Shown: positions 1 through 8,632 of the stretch, piece by piece
How the letters are laid out: every line of letters begins with the position of its first letter
How positions within the stretch are numbered: position 1 is the first letter of the stretch
DNA from: an uncultured Pirellula sp.
Lineage (GTDB): Bacteria > Planctomycetota > Planctomycetia > Pirellulales > Pirellulaceae
NCBI GenBank assembly: GCA_903892355.1
Contig: CAITIE010000052.1
Location: 1 to 64,000, forward strand
Direction: 5' to 3'
DNA length: 64,000 bases
The notes under the pieces: generated by a model
The model's database searches: none
What the model saw: only the letters and a program-made list of their open reading frames with translations
What the model was told of the DNA's origin: nothing
Translations under genes and position numbers: made by a program

Positions 1-99
1 ACACAGACACCACAGACACCACAGACACCACGGATACCACGGATACCACCGATACCACCGATACCACCGATACCACCGATACCACCGATACCACGGATT
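1..99. repeat. 9-bp tandem repeat array, left arm
   Basis: About eleven head-to-tail copies of a 9-bp unit, accaccgat with variants accacagac and accacggat, run from the window edge. The array probably continues to the left. The unit is not long enough for a CRISPR and has no spacers. The variant accacggat is the reverse complement of the unit found at 128-153, so the two arrays could pair. Similar CGGAT/ATCCG repeats are, to my knowledge, common between genes in Pirellulaceae, but I cannot check this here. Confidence 0.85.
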
Positions 100-127
100 T
101 TAACTTGAGCAACTCCACGCCCTTTTC

Positions 128-153
128 ATCCGTGCCATCCGTGCCATCCGTGG
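128..153. repeat. 9-bp tandem repeat array, right arm (inverted to 1-99)
   Basis: Three copies of atccgtgcc/atccgtggt lie about 30 bp right of the first array and in opposite orientation to it. A transcript could form an imperfect hairpin. No gene overlaps it convincingly. Confidence 0.75.
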
Positions 154-347
154 TTCATTCTCTATACATCATTAGGCTTGACCAAACTGGAGTGCCCGAA
201 GCCGAGCTGCAAATTGAGGCCGACCACCTATTGATTCTGCGCAGGCGAAAACTGTTGAACTAGCGCGCCCCGTTCGGTCGCATTTTGTGCCAATGGTCTT
301 GTGGAACACACTATTTCACTGGAAAACTATGCTCTTAAGCTCGGCTC

Positions 348-533
348 ATGCAATCCAGCGACGATCCAAAATCCTCAAATTCAAACCTACCCTACGATCC
401 AAGCTCAAGCCTGGAGCCGACGTGGCTGAACGCTTGCTCGGAATTGCTTCGCTTCCTGTTGGAATCTGCATTTTCATGGTGCGATCTACTGCTCTCAATC
501 GTCATTGAACTCATTTCCGGACTCCTCACGTAG
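348..533 (+). CDS. possible small membrane protein (unrecognised)
   Basis: A 61-codon ATG ORF. The first 20 residues are polar and rich in Ser, Asp and Pro. The rest is strongly hydrophobic or amphipathic (SELLRFLLESAFSWCDLLLS and on), which could be one membrane helix. No Shine-Dalgarno is visible before the ATG and an overlapping frame (287-508) is also open, so coding is uncertain. No family is recognised. Confidence 0.25.
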   Translation: MQSSDDPKSSNSNLPYDPSSSLEPTWLNACSELLRFLLESAFSWCDLLLSIVIELISGLLT

Positions 534-601
534 GGGGCCTGAATTTCACTTGTAGTCAACGATGCGAATGGGTTCCGACGACAATCGCTCCTCCGACAGG
601 T

Positions 602-931
602 TTACTTGGCTTCGTACTCAAATGTCCCTAAGCAGGACTCGATTTCCTTTGCGTTCTCGACGTGATCGCCAGAAAATCCCATGTACATAATATTGATGGA
701 ATGATCTTTTCCGGCGCTTGCGGCCGCCAATCCGAGAATCTCAGTTCCATCATTGTTCGACAATACGATCGGCATCACATAGATGACTTGGTCTCCGATA
801 CGCTGTGGCCTTAATTCTCCCCTTTGAAGTACCTTGAGCCCCTGACCATCCGAAACCCCAGCACTAAAGTTGACGAGAGCCTGCCGCGGGGCCTTGCGCA
901 TTTCAGCAACCGCCTGTTCATCGAATCTCAC
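602..931 (-). CDS. hypothetical protein, probably the body of a frameshifted lipoprotein
   Basis: A 109-codon ORF starting at GTG (929-931). It has no signal peptide of its own, although its content (alternating beta-like stretches such as QVIYVMPIVLS and INIMYMGFSG) looks like a secreted or periplasmic domain. Immediately upstream, in a frame shifted by one base, an ORF at 918-1043 supplies a lipoprotein signal sequence and overlaps this one by 14 bp. The simplest reading is one lipoprotein gene of about 145 codons broken by a frameshift near 920-931. The alternative is two translationally coupled ORFs. No known family is recognised. It is the last member of a minus-strand run behind the sialidase gene. 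Confidence 0.55.
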   Translation of the reverse strand: MRFDEQAVAEMRKAPRQALVNFSAGVSDGQGLKVLQRGELRPQRIGDQVIYVMPIVLSNNDGTEILGLAAASAGKDHSINIMYMGFSGDHVENAKEIESCLGTFEYEAK

Positions 932-1043
932 CCGATGGCTGTGCCGTAGGAGATGGTTTCAACGCGGTGGAGTTATCGCTACATGCAGGTATAGTGCACA
1001 GACAAGCCGATAGTCCGAGGGCTAGTACCGGTGACAATTGCAT
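918..1043 (-). CDS. lipoprotein signal-peptide ORF, 5' part of the split gene
   Basis: Starts with ATG at 1041-1043 and ends at TGA 918-920, giving 41 residues. The N-terminus has a hydrophobic core (VLALGLSACLCTI) and then a lipobox-like I-P-A-C at residues 18-21, followed by a Ser/Thr/Pro-rich linker of the kind seen after lipid-modified cysteines. It stops just inside the start of the 602-931 ORF. It makes little sense as a complete gene and much sense as the export signal of the downstream ORF. Confidence 0.5.
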   Translation of the reverse strand: MQLSPVLALGLSACLCTIPACSDNSTALKPSPTAQPSGEIR

Positions 1044-1210
1044 GAAACCATCCTTAAGCGTGAATGAGAACCGAACCGTTTGCAGATAGTACGCAGATTT
1101 AGCTGAAGCCGTGATATATTGCCATGAACTAGATCGAGCCTATAAAAACAAGAATCCATTGATAGCATCTTGCAAACAACTGCTGCAAGAACTTGGAACC
1201 GGATACATAT

Positions 1211-2383
1211 TCATGGCTTGCGAATCCATTCGAGGTTCAATCGAGCACAGACGATCGACTGGTCCCTTTCGTACAAACAAAGCACCATGCCATCGGGCAG
1301 GACCGCTAAATCCGAGTAGGCGCTTGGACCGGCATCGAGAGTTTTACGGAACGGCCACGTTTTCCCATCGTCGTGACTCCATTGGATCGAGAGGTTCGTT
1401 CGCTTGCCTCGCCCACCGGGCACCTCTTTTCCATTCGAATCGACCGCTAAGCTATGGGGATTCGAAAAAAGAAGCGATCCCGCTGCCGATGGATGAGTTA
1501 CCAGACTAGCCATGCATATCGGTTCCCAGAGTTGATCATGGAATACCGGTTCGGACCACCCAGAAGCGCCATCGAGGCTGTATGCGATCAATTTTCGATT
1601 CGCTTTGGACTCATTGCGAGCGACGAGCATCACGCGGCCATCGGATAACTGAGCAATCATCGTTTCATTAGGATTCCCAAAATCGCCTTGGTTCGGGAAC
1701 GCGATCTCGCCGGCATGCCAACTCTTTCCATGATCGTCGCTATAGATAGTACCGGAAACCGACGGTCGATGATCACCTTCTTTCCCGTAAGCCAGCCACA
1801 CTGGCACAACCAACCTCCCGCTGGCCAACTGAATACCATGCCCAGGACCTGTTGCCAGAACCCTCCAGTTGGTGAACTTCCGAAACGCGTCAAATGCAGA
1901 TGTAATCTCGACCGGCTGGCTCCATGTCAGACCGTCATCTTCGCTGCGCATCGAGAAACATCTTGCATAGTTGACGCAGTAAAGAAACTCGATGCATCCA
2001 GTCTGTTGATCCACGATGGCAACCGGATTGTTCACTGTTTGCTCTCGAGCCTCTTCCGTTCCCTTGCGAGGAGGTAAGGCAATACGCTCCCCGCGATGGG
2101 CGATCGATTGCGCTGGTGACCATGTCTTACCTCCATCGATCGACCGCCGCAGATGAACTTCGATCTCACCCCAGTCAGAACTACTATTCCTGCGAGCCTC
2201 GCAGTAGGCGAGGACCGCACCCTTCGGTGTGACCACCAAGCCAGGAATGCGGTACCGTGCAACTCCGTTCATCCCCGGGGGGAATACATCCACTCGCTCA
2301 ACGGATGAATCCTGAGCGATGGCAAGCGAAACGACCGACGGTAGTACGATCGCAAGAACCAGACTTCGCAGCAGCCCGCCCAT
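1211..2383 (-). CDS. exported sialidase (exo-alpha-sialidase, GH33-type)
   Basis: A 390-residue six-bladed propeller enzyme expected to cleave terminal sialic acids from glycans outside the cytoplasm. Signal peptide is about residues 1-23. The family RIP motif is at 45-47. Asp-boxes of the SxDxGxTW type are at 81-88, 147-154, 215-222 and 336-343. The expected arginine triad fits R45, R256 and R328, and a Tyr/Glu pair fits Y356 and E372. The frame is open further upstream to 2434, but I chose ATG 2381-2383 because it places the signal peptide at the N-terminus and follows a purine-rich AGGGGGAGA site. It lies 94 bp downstream of the hydrolase gene on the same strand. Family known, substrate inferred: BNR proteins of this kind in planctomycetes may act on other acidic sugars. 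Confidence 0.88.
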   Translation of the reverse strand: MGGLLRSLVLAIVLPSVVSLAIAQDSSVERVDVFPPGMNGVARYRIPGLVVTPKGAVLAYCEARRNSSSDWGEIEVHLRRSIDGGKTWSPAQSIAHRGERIALPPRKGTEEAREQTVNNPVAIVDQQTGCIEFLYCVNYARCFSMRSEDDGLTWSQPVEITSAFDAFRKFTNWRVLATGPGHGIQLASGRLVVPVWLAYGKEGDHRPSVSGTIYSDDHGKSWHAGEIAFPNQGDFGNPNETMIAQLSDGRVMLVARNESKANRKLIAYSLDGASGWSEPVFHDQLWEPICMASLVTHPSAAGSLLFSNPHSLAVDSNGKEVPGGRGKRTNLSIQWSHDDGKTWPFRKTLDAGPSAYSDLAVLPDGMVLCLYERDQSIVCARLNLEWIRKP

Positions 2384-2477
2384 CGCGTCTCCCCCTAAAT
2401 CCGACCCCATTGTCCAAACGTAATAGGTATTCATAGCTCAAAGCGATTCGATATCTTGGCCGCCGAATTCCGACGAC

Positions 2478-3659
2478 TCACTTGCTTCGCACCTCGACAC
2501 TGTCGACCACTCCTTGCAAGTATTTTTGCAGGCCTTGCGTCGACAAGTCACGCACCGCTGTTGCGTCTGATTTTAAGTGCAAGTCAAAGAATTGCAGGGT
2601 TGCAGCGCGAACTATTTTTTGCACATCGTTGCGATTGGCTGAACGAAGGCCTTGTTGTTGAGCGCCCGTTGAATCTGTGAAGTCCAAGTGATGCGCGTTA
2701 GCCAGCCAAACAAAACGATGCAATCCGCGATTGGGAGGCCAAAGCTCGAATGCGTTGTAGCGATTGATAGGGGGCAGTCCCCCTTGCTGTTTATCCTCAC
2801 TACCCGACATTCCCATCACAGGACTACGAAGCGAGGCGAAGCTCTCCCGAATGAAGAACGGTTCATCTGCCCCCTGTGGGGATAGCGCAACGCCACAGGT
2901 TACTCTCCGATCGCTCAGGTCAGGTCCTAGCCCCTTCCCGGGGGCGATCGTTGGTTCCAACCAATCGAGTGCGGGCCGCATGCCACAGACAACCATCGTC
3001 GTGTAAGCGCCAAACGAATGTCCAAAGACACCAATATGATGGGGGTCTAAACGCCCGCGAAGAGTGCTGTTCTTTTCATTCCACTCAATGGCCCGATCGA
3101 TCGCGAAACGGATATCCTTAGGCCGTCCTAGAACTTCGTTCGCATCACGGATCATGCGGTTGATATTTTCCAAAGGACGCAAGCCACTCCTTAGTCGATC
3201 GGTATTGCTACCGACATGCTCCACACAGAGGACAGCATAACCGTGCGAGGCGAGATGCTGTGCCTGAGCGTAGTGAGTTTCCAAATTCCCTCCCGCACCG
3301 TGCGATACCACGATGATCGGAAAGGGACCACCCGACTTGGGAATGTGTACTTGTATCGGAATCCGTCGTCCTCGGACCGAGGAGGCACCGTCCGATTGAC
3401 CACGACCGCGACGAAATCGCGATAGTGCACGAGCAGAGGAATCGGATGCTTCTGGGCCGGTCCTACTCGTATCCACGAGTTCGGGAAAATCAATCTTTAT
3501 CAACTCTAGCGGGCCTTGGGAGGACTTATCCTGCACTTCCCCTTGGAACGGTTCCGCTAAGGCTGAGGAAACCATCACGAACGGCAACAAGAAAACGGCG
3601 ATCTCAAACCCAAAGCTTGCTTTTGGTTCTAGAGAGTTCCCTCGCCATGAAAATGCCAT
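2478..3659 (-). CDS. exported alpha/beta hydrolase, PAF-acetylhydrolase/dienelactone-hydrolase-like
   Basis: 393 residues from the chosen ATG (3657-3659), which is preceded by AAAGG and gives a signal-like N-terminus (hydrophobic residues about 20-35). The open frame extends to 3716 without a better start. The oxyanion-hole motif HGAGG is at 120-124 and the nucleophile elbow GHSFGA puts the catalytic serine at 215. A late His in NAHHLDF is a good candidate for the triad. This layout matches the plasma PAF-acetylhydrolase-like and chlorophyllase-like group, which cleaves esters. The true substrate is unknown. Same strand as the sialidase (94 bp apart) and the flippase-like gene (145 bp apart), so co-transcription is possible. 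Confidence 0.8.
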   Translation of the reverse strand: MAFSWRGNSLEPKASFGFEIAVFLLPFVMVSSALAEPFQGEVQDKSSQGPLELIKIDFPELVDTSRTGPEASDSSARALSRFRRGRGQSDGASSVRGRRIPIQVHIPKSGGPFPIIVVSHGAGGNLETHYAQAQHLASHGYAVLCVEHVGSNTDRLRSGLRPLENINRMIRDANEVLGRPKDIRFAIDRAIEWNEKNSTLRGRLDPHHIGVFGHSFGAYTTMVVCGMRPALDWLEPTIAPGKGLGPDLSDRRVTCGVALSPQGADEPFFIRESFASLRSPVMGMSGSEDKQQGGLPPINRYNAFELWPPNRGLHRFVWLANAHHLDFTDSTGAQQQGLRSANRNDVQKIVRAATLQFFDLHLKSDATAVRDLSTQGLQKYLQGVVDSVEVRSK

Positions 3660-3804
3660 GGTGTAAACCTTTTTGCTTTGAACAAAATGCCCAATACTTG
3701 TGCAATCGCAAACCAACTCCTAGTGTTGGCATTAAAGGTAACTGTACCACACTTGTCCGCGATGAAATTGGCCTCGAAGAACCGCAGAAGATGACGGATA
3801 TGTC

Positions 3805-4809
3805 CTAGGATTTCAGCTCAAGGTTTCTTGTGGCAAGCGTTCGTGCCACTGCGATCACGACGAGTTCCGCGAGAATGGAAACCAACCTGGCGACGACGGC
3901 AGACGCCAATGCGATGGGTTGCGAGACCAGCGAAGCCATCAGCCACATCGAAACGATTTCGCGGACTCCGGCACCCCCTGGAAGCATCGACAGAAAACCA
4001 GCCAACGCTCCCAAGCTCATGCTGGTCACGCATACCATCCAACCATGGACAGTAACGATCTCCGGATTTGGAGAGATACCCATCAGCAACAGCCAAGTCA
4101 CGGTGCCTTGTAAAAGCCACCCCAAAGCGCTCCAGAGGCACGTTCGGATCATCAACCAGGAGGTGATTGACCGAGCGACACTTTCCGGCATATGCCCCAC
4201 ACGACTTTGAGAAACCTTGGTAACGATCGCCCGAAAAGCATGAGGGAATAGTGCAAGCAGCGCGATGGGGATTCCGGCCAATGCGCTCCAACGCAACCAT
4301 GGCGGAGGATCCATGGCCTGAAGAAAGACCGCTCCCAGGATCGCACCCGTAGCCAAACTAGTCAGGGTCTCAATAAACACACTAACGATCGCAGGCCGCA
4401 CCAACACCCCATGCCGGTGGAGCTCCGTGATCCTCAAAATGATCGCCATGGCCTTCCCCGGCACGTACTTGCCGAGATGCCCCAAAAAGTAAGCATAGAT
4501 GGCAGGCCGCCACGCGATCGGCTGCTGAAAATCATGGAGGGTTTGAACCCAACCAATGCACGCAGGAAAAAGAGCGATGATATTGCTGGCCAATCCAAGA
4601 AGTATGAGCGGCCAGCGAATCTGCTGCCAGGTGAGCTCCGACGGAGCCGTTCGCAACTCCTGGACGGCACGCTGAATCGCGAGCCCCACAAAAACAACAA
4701 CGATCAGGAATATGGCAATTCGGACGACCTGCTTCGTCCATTGCACACGCCTGCGAGATGCTCGTGGAGAGCCACCGCTTAGAATTGGGTCGGGGAAGCG
4801 ATCGTGCAA
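3805..4809 (-). CDS. flippase-like integral membrane protein (YbhN/UPF0104, LPG-synthase TM family)
   Basis: 334 residues with about eight membrane segments, the first at roughly 28-45. Near residue 280 it has the family signature LPGGAGVREI, which marks the lysylphosphatidylglycerol synthase TM region/UPF0104 family (YbhN, AglD-like). Members work at the membrane in lipid or glycolipid flipping or modification. There is no C-terminal aminoacyl-transferase domain, so it is not a full MprF. The longest start is a TTG at 4807-4809. An in-frame GTG about 20 codons later is an alternative. Its 5' end faces the permease gene at 4948. Confidence 0.8.
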   Translation of the reverse strand: MHDRFPDPILSGGSPRASRRRVQWTKQVVRIAIFLIVVVFVGLAIQRAVQELRTAPSELTWQQIRWPLILLGLASNIIALFPACIGWVQTLHDFQQPIAWRPAIYAYFLGHLGKYVPGKAMAIILRITELHRHGVLVRPAIVSVFIETLTSLATGAILGAVFLQAMDPPPWLRWSALAGIPIALLALFPHAFRAIVTKVSQSRVGHMPESVARSITSWLMIRTCLWSALGWLLQGTVTWLLLMGISPNPEIVTVHGWMVCVTSMSLGALAGFLSMLPGGAGVREIVSMWLMASLVSQPIALASAVVARLVSILAELVVIAVARTLATRNLELKS

Positions 4810-4947
4810 GGTACTGCGGCCCGTGTTAGAATCCCGGCCAAGGAATTAGTGCTTTGGCCTGAAGCGAATCGCCTCAAGGTTAGTTCTAATCCTTTCTTTG
4901 GGCAACCGCTCGAATCGAAACTTTATCCACCAAAGCCACACACACCT

Positions 4948-6849
4948 ATGGCCCGCTATATTTCGTTCGCCGTCCTTTTCGCGATCCTGATCGTCATCGG
5001 CGTCCTTTTCTACAAAGTGATGATCGGGTTCTTCGTTCCAGTCTTCATGGCGGTGGTACTGGTCGTGGTCTTCCGGCCATTGCATCGATGGGTGCTCGCG
5101 AAAGTCGGAGGTCGAGACCATGTGGCTGCGAGTATCACCACGATTCTCATCGTTTTAATTGTTCTCCTTCCCACCGCGCTGATCTTGTCCCTCGCCGCCG
5201 TTCAAGGAGCGAAACTCTTCGAGAATCTCAATGAATCCAGCATTCGCATCGGATTGAGTAAACTGCGAGCCAATGAATACATCAACCTAGAGTCTCCTTG
5301 CGCGTCGCAACTTCGATCTATCCAGAGTAAAGTCCAAGACATCCAAAAAGAGGTCTCCGAGGCCAATGTTTATGACGAGGTTACGCACCCCCAAGGCCGA
5401 TTGGCTGGTGACGTGCTCGAAATCCGAAACCAGCTCAAGAGTATCCCGTCGGCAATCCTGCGGTTTCATTCGGACAAAATAGCCAATCAGATTGTAGAGA
5501 ATCGAAAATCAACATCCTCTCCGATGACTCATAGCGAGGTGGATACCGCGTTGAAGCAAACCATGAGCGAGCTTCAACAAGGCCTGGATGCGCTGACTCG
5601 CGCCATCCCCGATGCCATCAATGAGCCAAGCAAACTGGACCAACTGCAAGAAGAAAAAACGAGTTGGGAAAACCGCAAGCCGATAATCGATCGCTTGAAT
5701 GATAAGGAAAATCAATGGGTGCGAGAGATGTGGATCCAAACCATCGGGGTGGTATTCGATACCGAACTCGCGTCCGCGAAATTAGGACTCTCCCTCAATG
5801 AACTGAGCTTTTCCGATGATGGAAATCTAGCCCGCTTACAGGAGACAGCGTGGCAGTTGGCTGGCAAATGGCAGGACGTCCGCGATGCGATTTTAGGGGG
5901 AAGGGTTGTCGGGTTCCTCAAGGATTTGGCCAATCCATCTTCCGAACAAGTGCGCACGCTGCTCCAGAATGCCCTGGATTACGTTCGCCCTCGGCTCATC
6001 TCATTCGGTGGTGATTCGGCAGCGTTCATCATTCGATTGTTGGTCGGTTCCTCGATCTTGTTGCTCGCGCTTTATTTTTTCTTGTGCGATGGTCCGGGAA
6101 TGGTCCGTTCGATGATGGATTTAAGCCCGCTCGATGACCGCTATGAAATGGAACTGCTCGCCGAATTCGACCGGACGTCTCGTGCTATCGTTCTAGCGAC
6201 GATCCTGTCGGCACTCGCCCAAGGCATCACTGCGGGATTAGGGTATTACGTAGCTGGCATGCCATCCTTGGTCATGCTGACAGCACTCACCACGGTTTGC
6301 GCATTAATTCCGTTTTTTGGAACCGCCATCGTTTGGGTTCCTGTCTGCATGTATTTAGCGGTCTACGAAGAGCGAATAATGGCAGCGAGCCTTCTGGCCG
6401 CTTGGGCATTGCTCGTCGTGGGCACAATCGACAACCTAGTCAAGGTTTTCATCTTGCACGGCCAGAGCCAACTCCACCCTCTACTCGCCCTGCTGAGCGT
6501 GCTCGGAGGCATTCAGTCGCTGGGACCGATAGGTATCGTCGTGGGCCCACTCGCCGTCACTCTGCTGCAAACTACCCTGGGAATCATTCGACACGAACTG
6601 ACAGAAATGAAAACCGGAGAGGACAATCCAGCAGGAGACCCAAAATCGAAACCCTTCAGCGAGCTGATCCGCAAAGTCAAACGACCCGATGCCGCGGACC
6701 AAAGCGAAACAGAATCGACCGGAAAAGAATCGACCGGAAAAAGCTCGACTGCAAACACACCACCCTCCAACGGCAAGGAGGAAGGGGAAGGGAACCGAAC
6801 CAACGGAAATGGAACCGATGGAAAAGCACCTGGTGTTTCACCAGCGTAA
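4948..6849 (+). CDS. AI-2E/PerM family membrane permease
   Basis: 633 residues from ATG 4948, which directly precedes the first membrane helix. The frame is open to 4804, but that extension is polar and overlaps the divergent gene. Two N-terminal helices (about 5-25 and 30-50) and a third (about 65-90) are followed by a long soluble insertion of roughly 200 residues with charged, helical content. Then come the conserved C-terminal helices of the AI-2E transporter family (PF01594), including a Pro/Gly-rich loop and the stretch LGGIQSLGPIGIVVGP. Members include TqsA and Na+/H+ antiporter-like proteins, so the substrate cannot be told. The C-terminus is a low-complexity Ser/Thr/Gly/Lys tail, partly made by a perfect 15-bp duplication (6712-6741). 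Confidence 0.82.
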   Translation: MARYISFAVLFAILIVIGVLFYKVMIGFFVPVFMAVVLVVVFRPLHRWVLAKVGGRDHVAASITTILIVLIVLLPTALILSLAAVQGAKLFENLNESSIRIGLSKLRANEYINLESPCASQLRSIQSKVQDIQKEVSEANVYDEVTHPQGRLAGDVLEIRNQLKSIPSAILRFHSDKIANQIVENRKSTSSPMTHSEVDTALKQTMSELQQGLDALTRAIPDAINEPSKLDQLQEEKTSWENRKPIIDRLNDKENQWVREMWIQTIGVVFDTELASAKLGLSLNELSFSDDGNLARLQETAWQLAGKWQDVRDAILGGRVVGFLKDLANPSSEQVRTLLQNALDYVRPRLISFGGDSAAFIIRLLVGSSILLLALYFFLCDGPGMVRSMMDLSPLDDRYEMELLAEFDRTSRAIVLATILSALAQGITAGLGYYVAGMPSLVMLTALTTVCALIPFFGTAIVWVPVCMYLAVYEERIMAASLLAAWALLVVGTIDNLVKVFILHGQSQLHPLLALLSVLGGIQSLGPIGIVVGPLAVTLLQTTLGIIRHELTEMKTGEDNPAGDPKSKPFSELIRKVKRPDAADQSETESTGKESTGKSSTANTPPSNGKEEGEGNRTNGNGTDGKAPGVSPA

Positions 6850-6891
6850 CTATCTCCAATGTCCTGAAGAATTTCTCAGCCCCCGCTTTTT

Positions 6892-7881
6892 CTATACACT
6901 CTCTCCGGCAATACCCGAGAGGTCTCGAGCATAGATCATTCCATGATCGGTGGTGCGGAAATTGAGTCTTTGCAGCAATCTCGTGCATGCAGTGTTTTGA
7001 GCCGAAGCGACGACACGAACGGCACGTTTGCGTTCCGCCTGAAGTTGTCGCAGCGACTCGGCAATCAAATGAATTAATCGTTCGCGATTCTCCTCGTCCT
7101 CGGGAATCGATGGGAGTTTCAATCGAGCCGTGGTGGAATCCACCCCTCGTATGGTGGCATCCGGATACCAAAGCATCACTTCCATTTCAGTCCGGTCTGG
7201 GCCTCGCGAGACCAAACTAAATCGGACTTGATCGCAGTGCCCCAATACCGTGCTGATCCACCAATTCGACTGGTACTCATCGAGTACACGACTGATCGTG
7301 CACGCGCGTCGAATAGAGATCTGCATTCGGTCCATCGGTGGCCTAAACGAGTCCAGCGACACTTCCCAGCATTCGGTCGGAATGCAAGGCTGGAAGCGAC
7401 CTGAAATCAGCCAATTTTGGAGTCGCTGATCCGCAGCGGATACACCCATCCGGTTATCACCCTCTGCGATACCTAAATAAAACGAGCTTGACTCCAACGC
7501 CCCAACCGCCAAACACCGCTTCAGCCCCACCGACTTCAAAAGCTGGCACGCTTTTTCCATCAGCAAGTTGGCAATCCCGTCTTCGTCGATGTGTGGCCGA
7601 ATGCACAGACGATGAATCATGCCTGTATCGCCGCTGAGATTCTTGCCATCCTCGTCCAACGCCGTACCAAAATGAATCAAGCCGTGGGCTTCTCCGTTGG
7701 CATCGATCGCAAGCAGCAACTGGTCGGGAGAAAAGTATGCTTTGCTAAGAATGCACTGGTCCCACAAACTCGCATTGCATCGAGAGGATGAACCGTATGC
7801 AGAATGATGGTCGGACCAAATATGAGCGAGCGAGGGAGTATCGGTGTTGAGAAACGACCTAATGCTCCACACGTTACTCAT
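6892..7881 (-). CDS. tandem GNAT-type acetyltransferase protein
   Basis: 329 residues. The first half (about 5-165) has the GNAT fold pattern: a beta-strand GMIHRLCIRPHIDEDGIANLL resembling motif A, then a strand and the SSSFY region. The second half (about 200-325) repeats a GNAT-like ending (SAQNTACTRLLQRLNF). The acceptor substrate is unknown. I chose ATG 7879-7881 because it overlaps the gatC stop as ATGA, the usual sign of translational coupling. The longer GTG/ATG frame to 7908 would run deep into gatC. Convergent with the permease gene, 42 bp apart. Confidence 0.72.
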   Translation of the reverse strand: MSNVWSIRSFLNTDTPSLAHIWSDHHSAYGSSSRCNASLWDQCILSKAYFSPDQLLLAIDANGEAHGLIHFGTALDEDGKNLSGDTGMIHRLCIRPHIDEDGIANLLMEKACQLLKSVGLKRCLAVGALESSSFYLGIAEGDNRMGVSAADQRLQNWLISGRFQPCIPTECWEVSLDSFRPPMDRMQISIRRACTISRVLDEYQSNWWISTVLGHCDQVRFSLVSRGPDRTEMEVMLWYPDATIRGVDSTTARLKLPSIPEDEENRERLIHLIAESLRQLQAERKRAVRVVASAQNTACTRLLQRLNFRTTDHGMIYARDLSGIAGESV

Positions 7882-8165
7882 CCCATTACCGGAGGAACTC
7901 GGAAGCATTCCTCATCGTGCGATGGTGCGTTCATCAAGACTTCGCCCCTTGGAAGGGATGCTAACGCATGGTCTATTGCGAGCACATTCGACAGTTCGAA
8001 AGCATGAACCATCGGCTCGACTCCATCGGTGTCGACTTCAGCGAGTTGATTCACCAAATCAAGCACCTTGGAAAGTTGCGATGATAGCTCACCCACGTCG
8101 CTCTGCTCAACACGAAGTTTCGCAAGCGAGGCGACACGTTGGATCTCGTTCGTGGTGATGCCCAT
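7878..8165 (-). CDS. gatC: Asp/Glu-tRNA amidotransferase subunit C
   Basis: A 95-residue GatC. This small subunit wraps around GatA and GatB in the GatCAB complex, which converts Glu-tRNA(Gln) and Asp-tRNA(Asn) to the correct amides in the cytoplasm. The N-terminus, the VASLAKLRV helix, the LSSQLSKVLDLVNQL helix and the DTDGVEPM segment are all family hallmarks, and the length is normal. gatA and gatB are not in the window, so the operon is split. The next gene, a GNAT protein, overlaps its stop by four bases. The C-terminal segment (R-G-E-V-L-M-N-A-P, then F-R-V-P) matches the end of typical GatC proteins. Confidence 0.93.
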   Translation of the reverse strand: MGITTNEIQRVASLAKLRVEQSDVGELSSQLSKVLDLVNQLAEVDTDGVEPMVHAFELSNVLAIDHALASLPRGEVLMNAPSHDEECFRVPPVMG

Positions 8166-8326
8166 GTTCTCAATCTAGTAAAGACGATCGGCCAGAGCAG
8201 CCTCTGTGAAAACAACTCGATCCACTGTCAAGCCTAGGTTCGAAGCGTAGCGCATCAACCTCGGCCATCTCCGCCGACCGAGATCGAAAACGATCAATCC
8301 TGGCGACGAATGCACAAACGAAACCC

Positions 8327-8377
8327 GTATTACTGGGCCCGTACTATTGGGCCCGTATTACTGGGCCCGTACTACTG
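8327..8377. repeat. 14-bp tandem repeat touching the rpmB stop codon
   Basis: Three full copies (8327-8340, 8341-8354, 8355-8368) and a partial fourth of the unit gtattactgggccc, with one or two substitutions. Each carries GGGCCC. The array ends over the last codons and stop of rpmB and lies in the 206-bp gap before gatC. No known function. Confidence 0.9.
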
Positions 8378-8632
8378 AGGGAGTGCGAAAGGCTTGTTCC
8401 GCACAGCCTTGCGAATCCGGCCGCTACGAATGCACTGGGTACAAACTCGCATCGTGCGAACTTCGCCACTTGGCAACGACGCCTTGATCGTCTGAAGGTT
8501 TGGCAGGAAGCGTCGACGGGTGATTCCGGTAATCTTTGTACCGACACCACCCAAGTACTTAGCCTTACCTCTGGTCTCAATCATGTTGCCAACCTGAGGG
8601 GATTTTCCGCAAACTTCACAAGCTCTAGCCAT
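8372..8632 (-). CDS. rpmB: 50S ribosomal protein L28
   Basis: 86 residues, the normal length for bacterial L28. It has the family opening MARACEVCGK, the R-R-R-F-L-P-N-L-Q segment, and a second cysteine pair in the CTQCIRSG motif, so it is the zinc-binding (C+) form. It binds 23S rRNA in the large subunit. Start is ATG 8630-8632 with an AGG-containing site just upstream. gatC follows on the same strand after 206 bp. Confidence 0.97.
   Translation of the reverse strand: MARACEVCGKSPQVGNMIETRGKAKYLGGVGTKITGITRRRFLPNLQTIKASLPSGEVRTMRVCTQCIRSGRIRKAVRNKPFALPQ

Noticed and set aside
1-153. CRISPR array at the left edge
   Set aside because: Units are 9 bp with no spacers of regular length, so this is a simple tandem repeat.
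150-263. short open frame ending V-P-E-A-E-L-Q-I-E-A-D-H-L
   Set aside because: Looks mildly protein-like but has no ATG or ribosome site and starts inside the repeat array.
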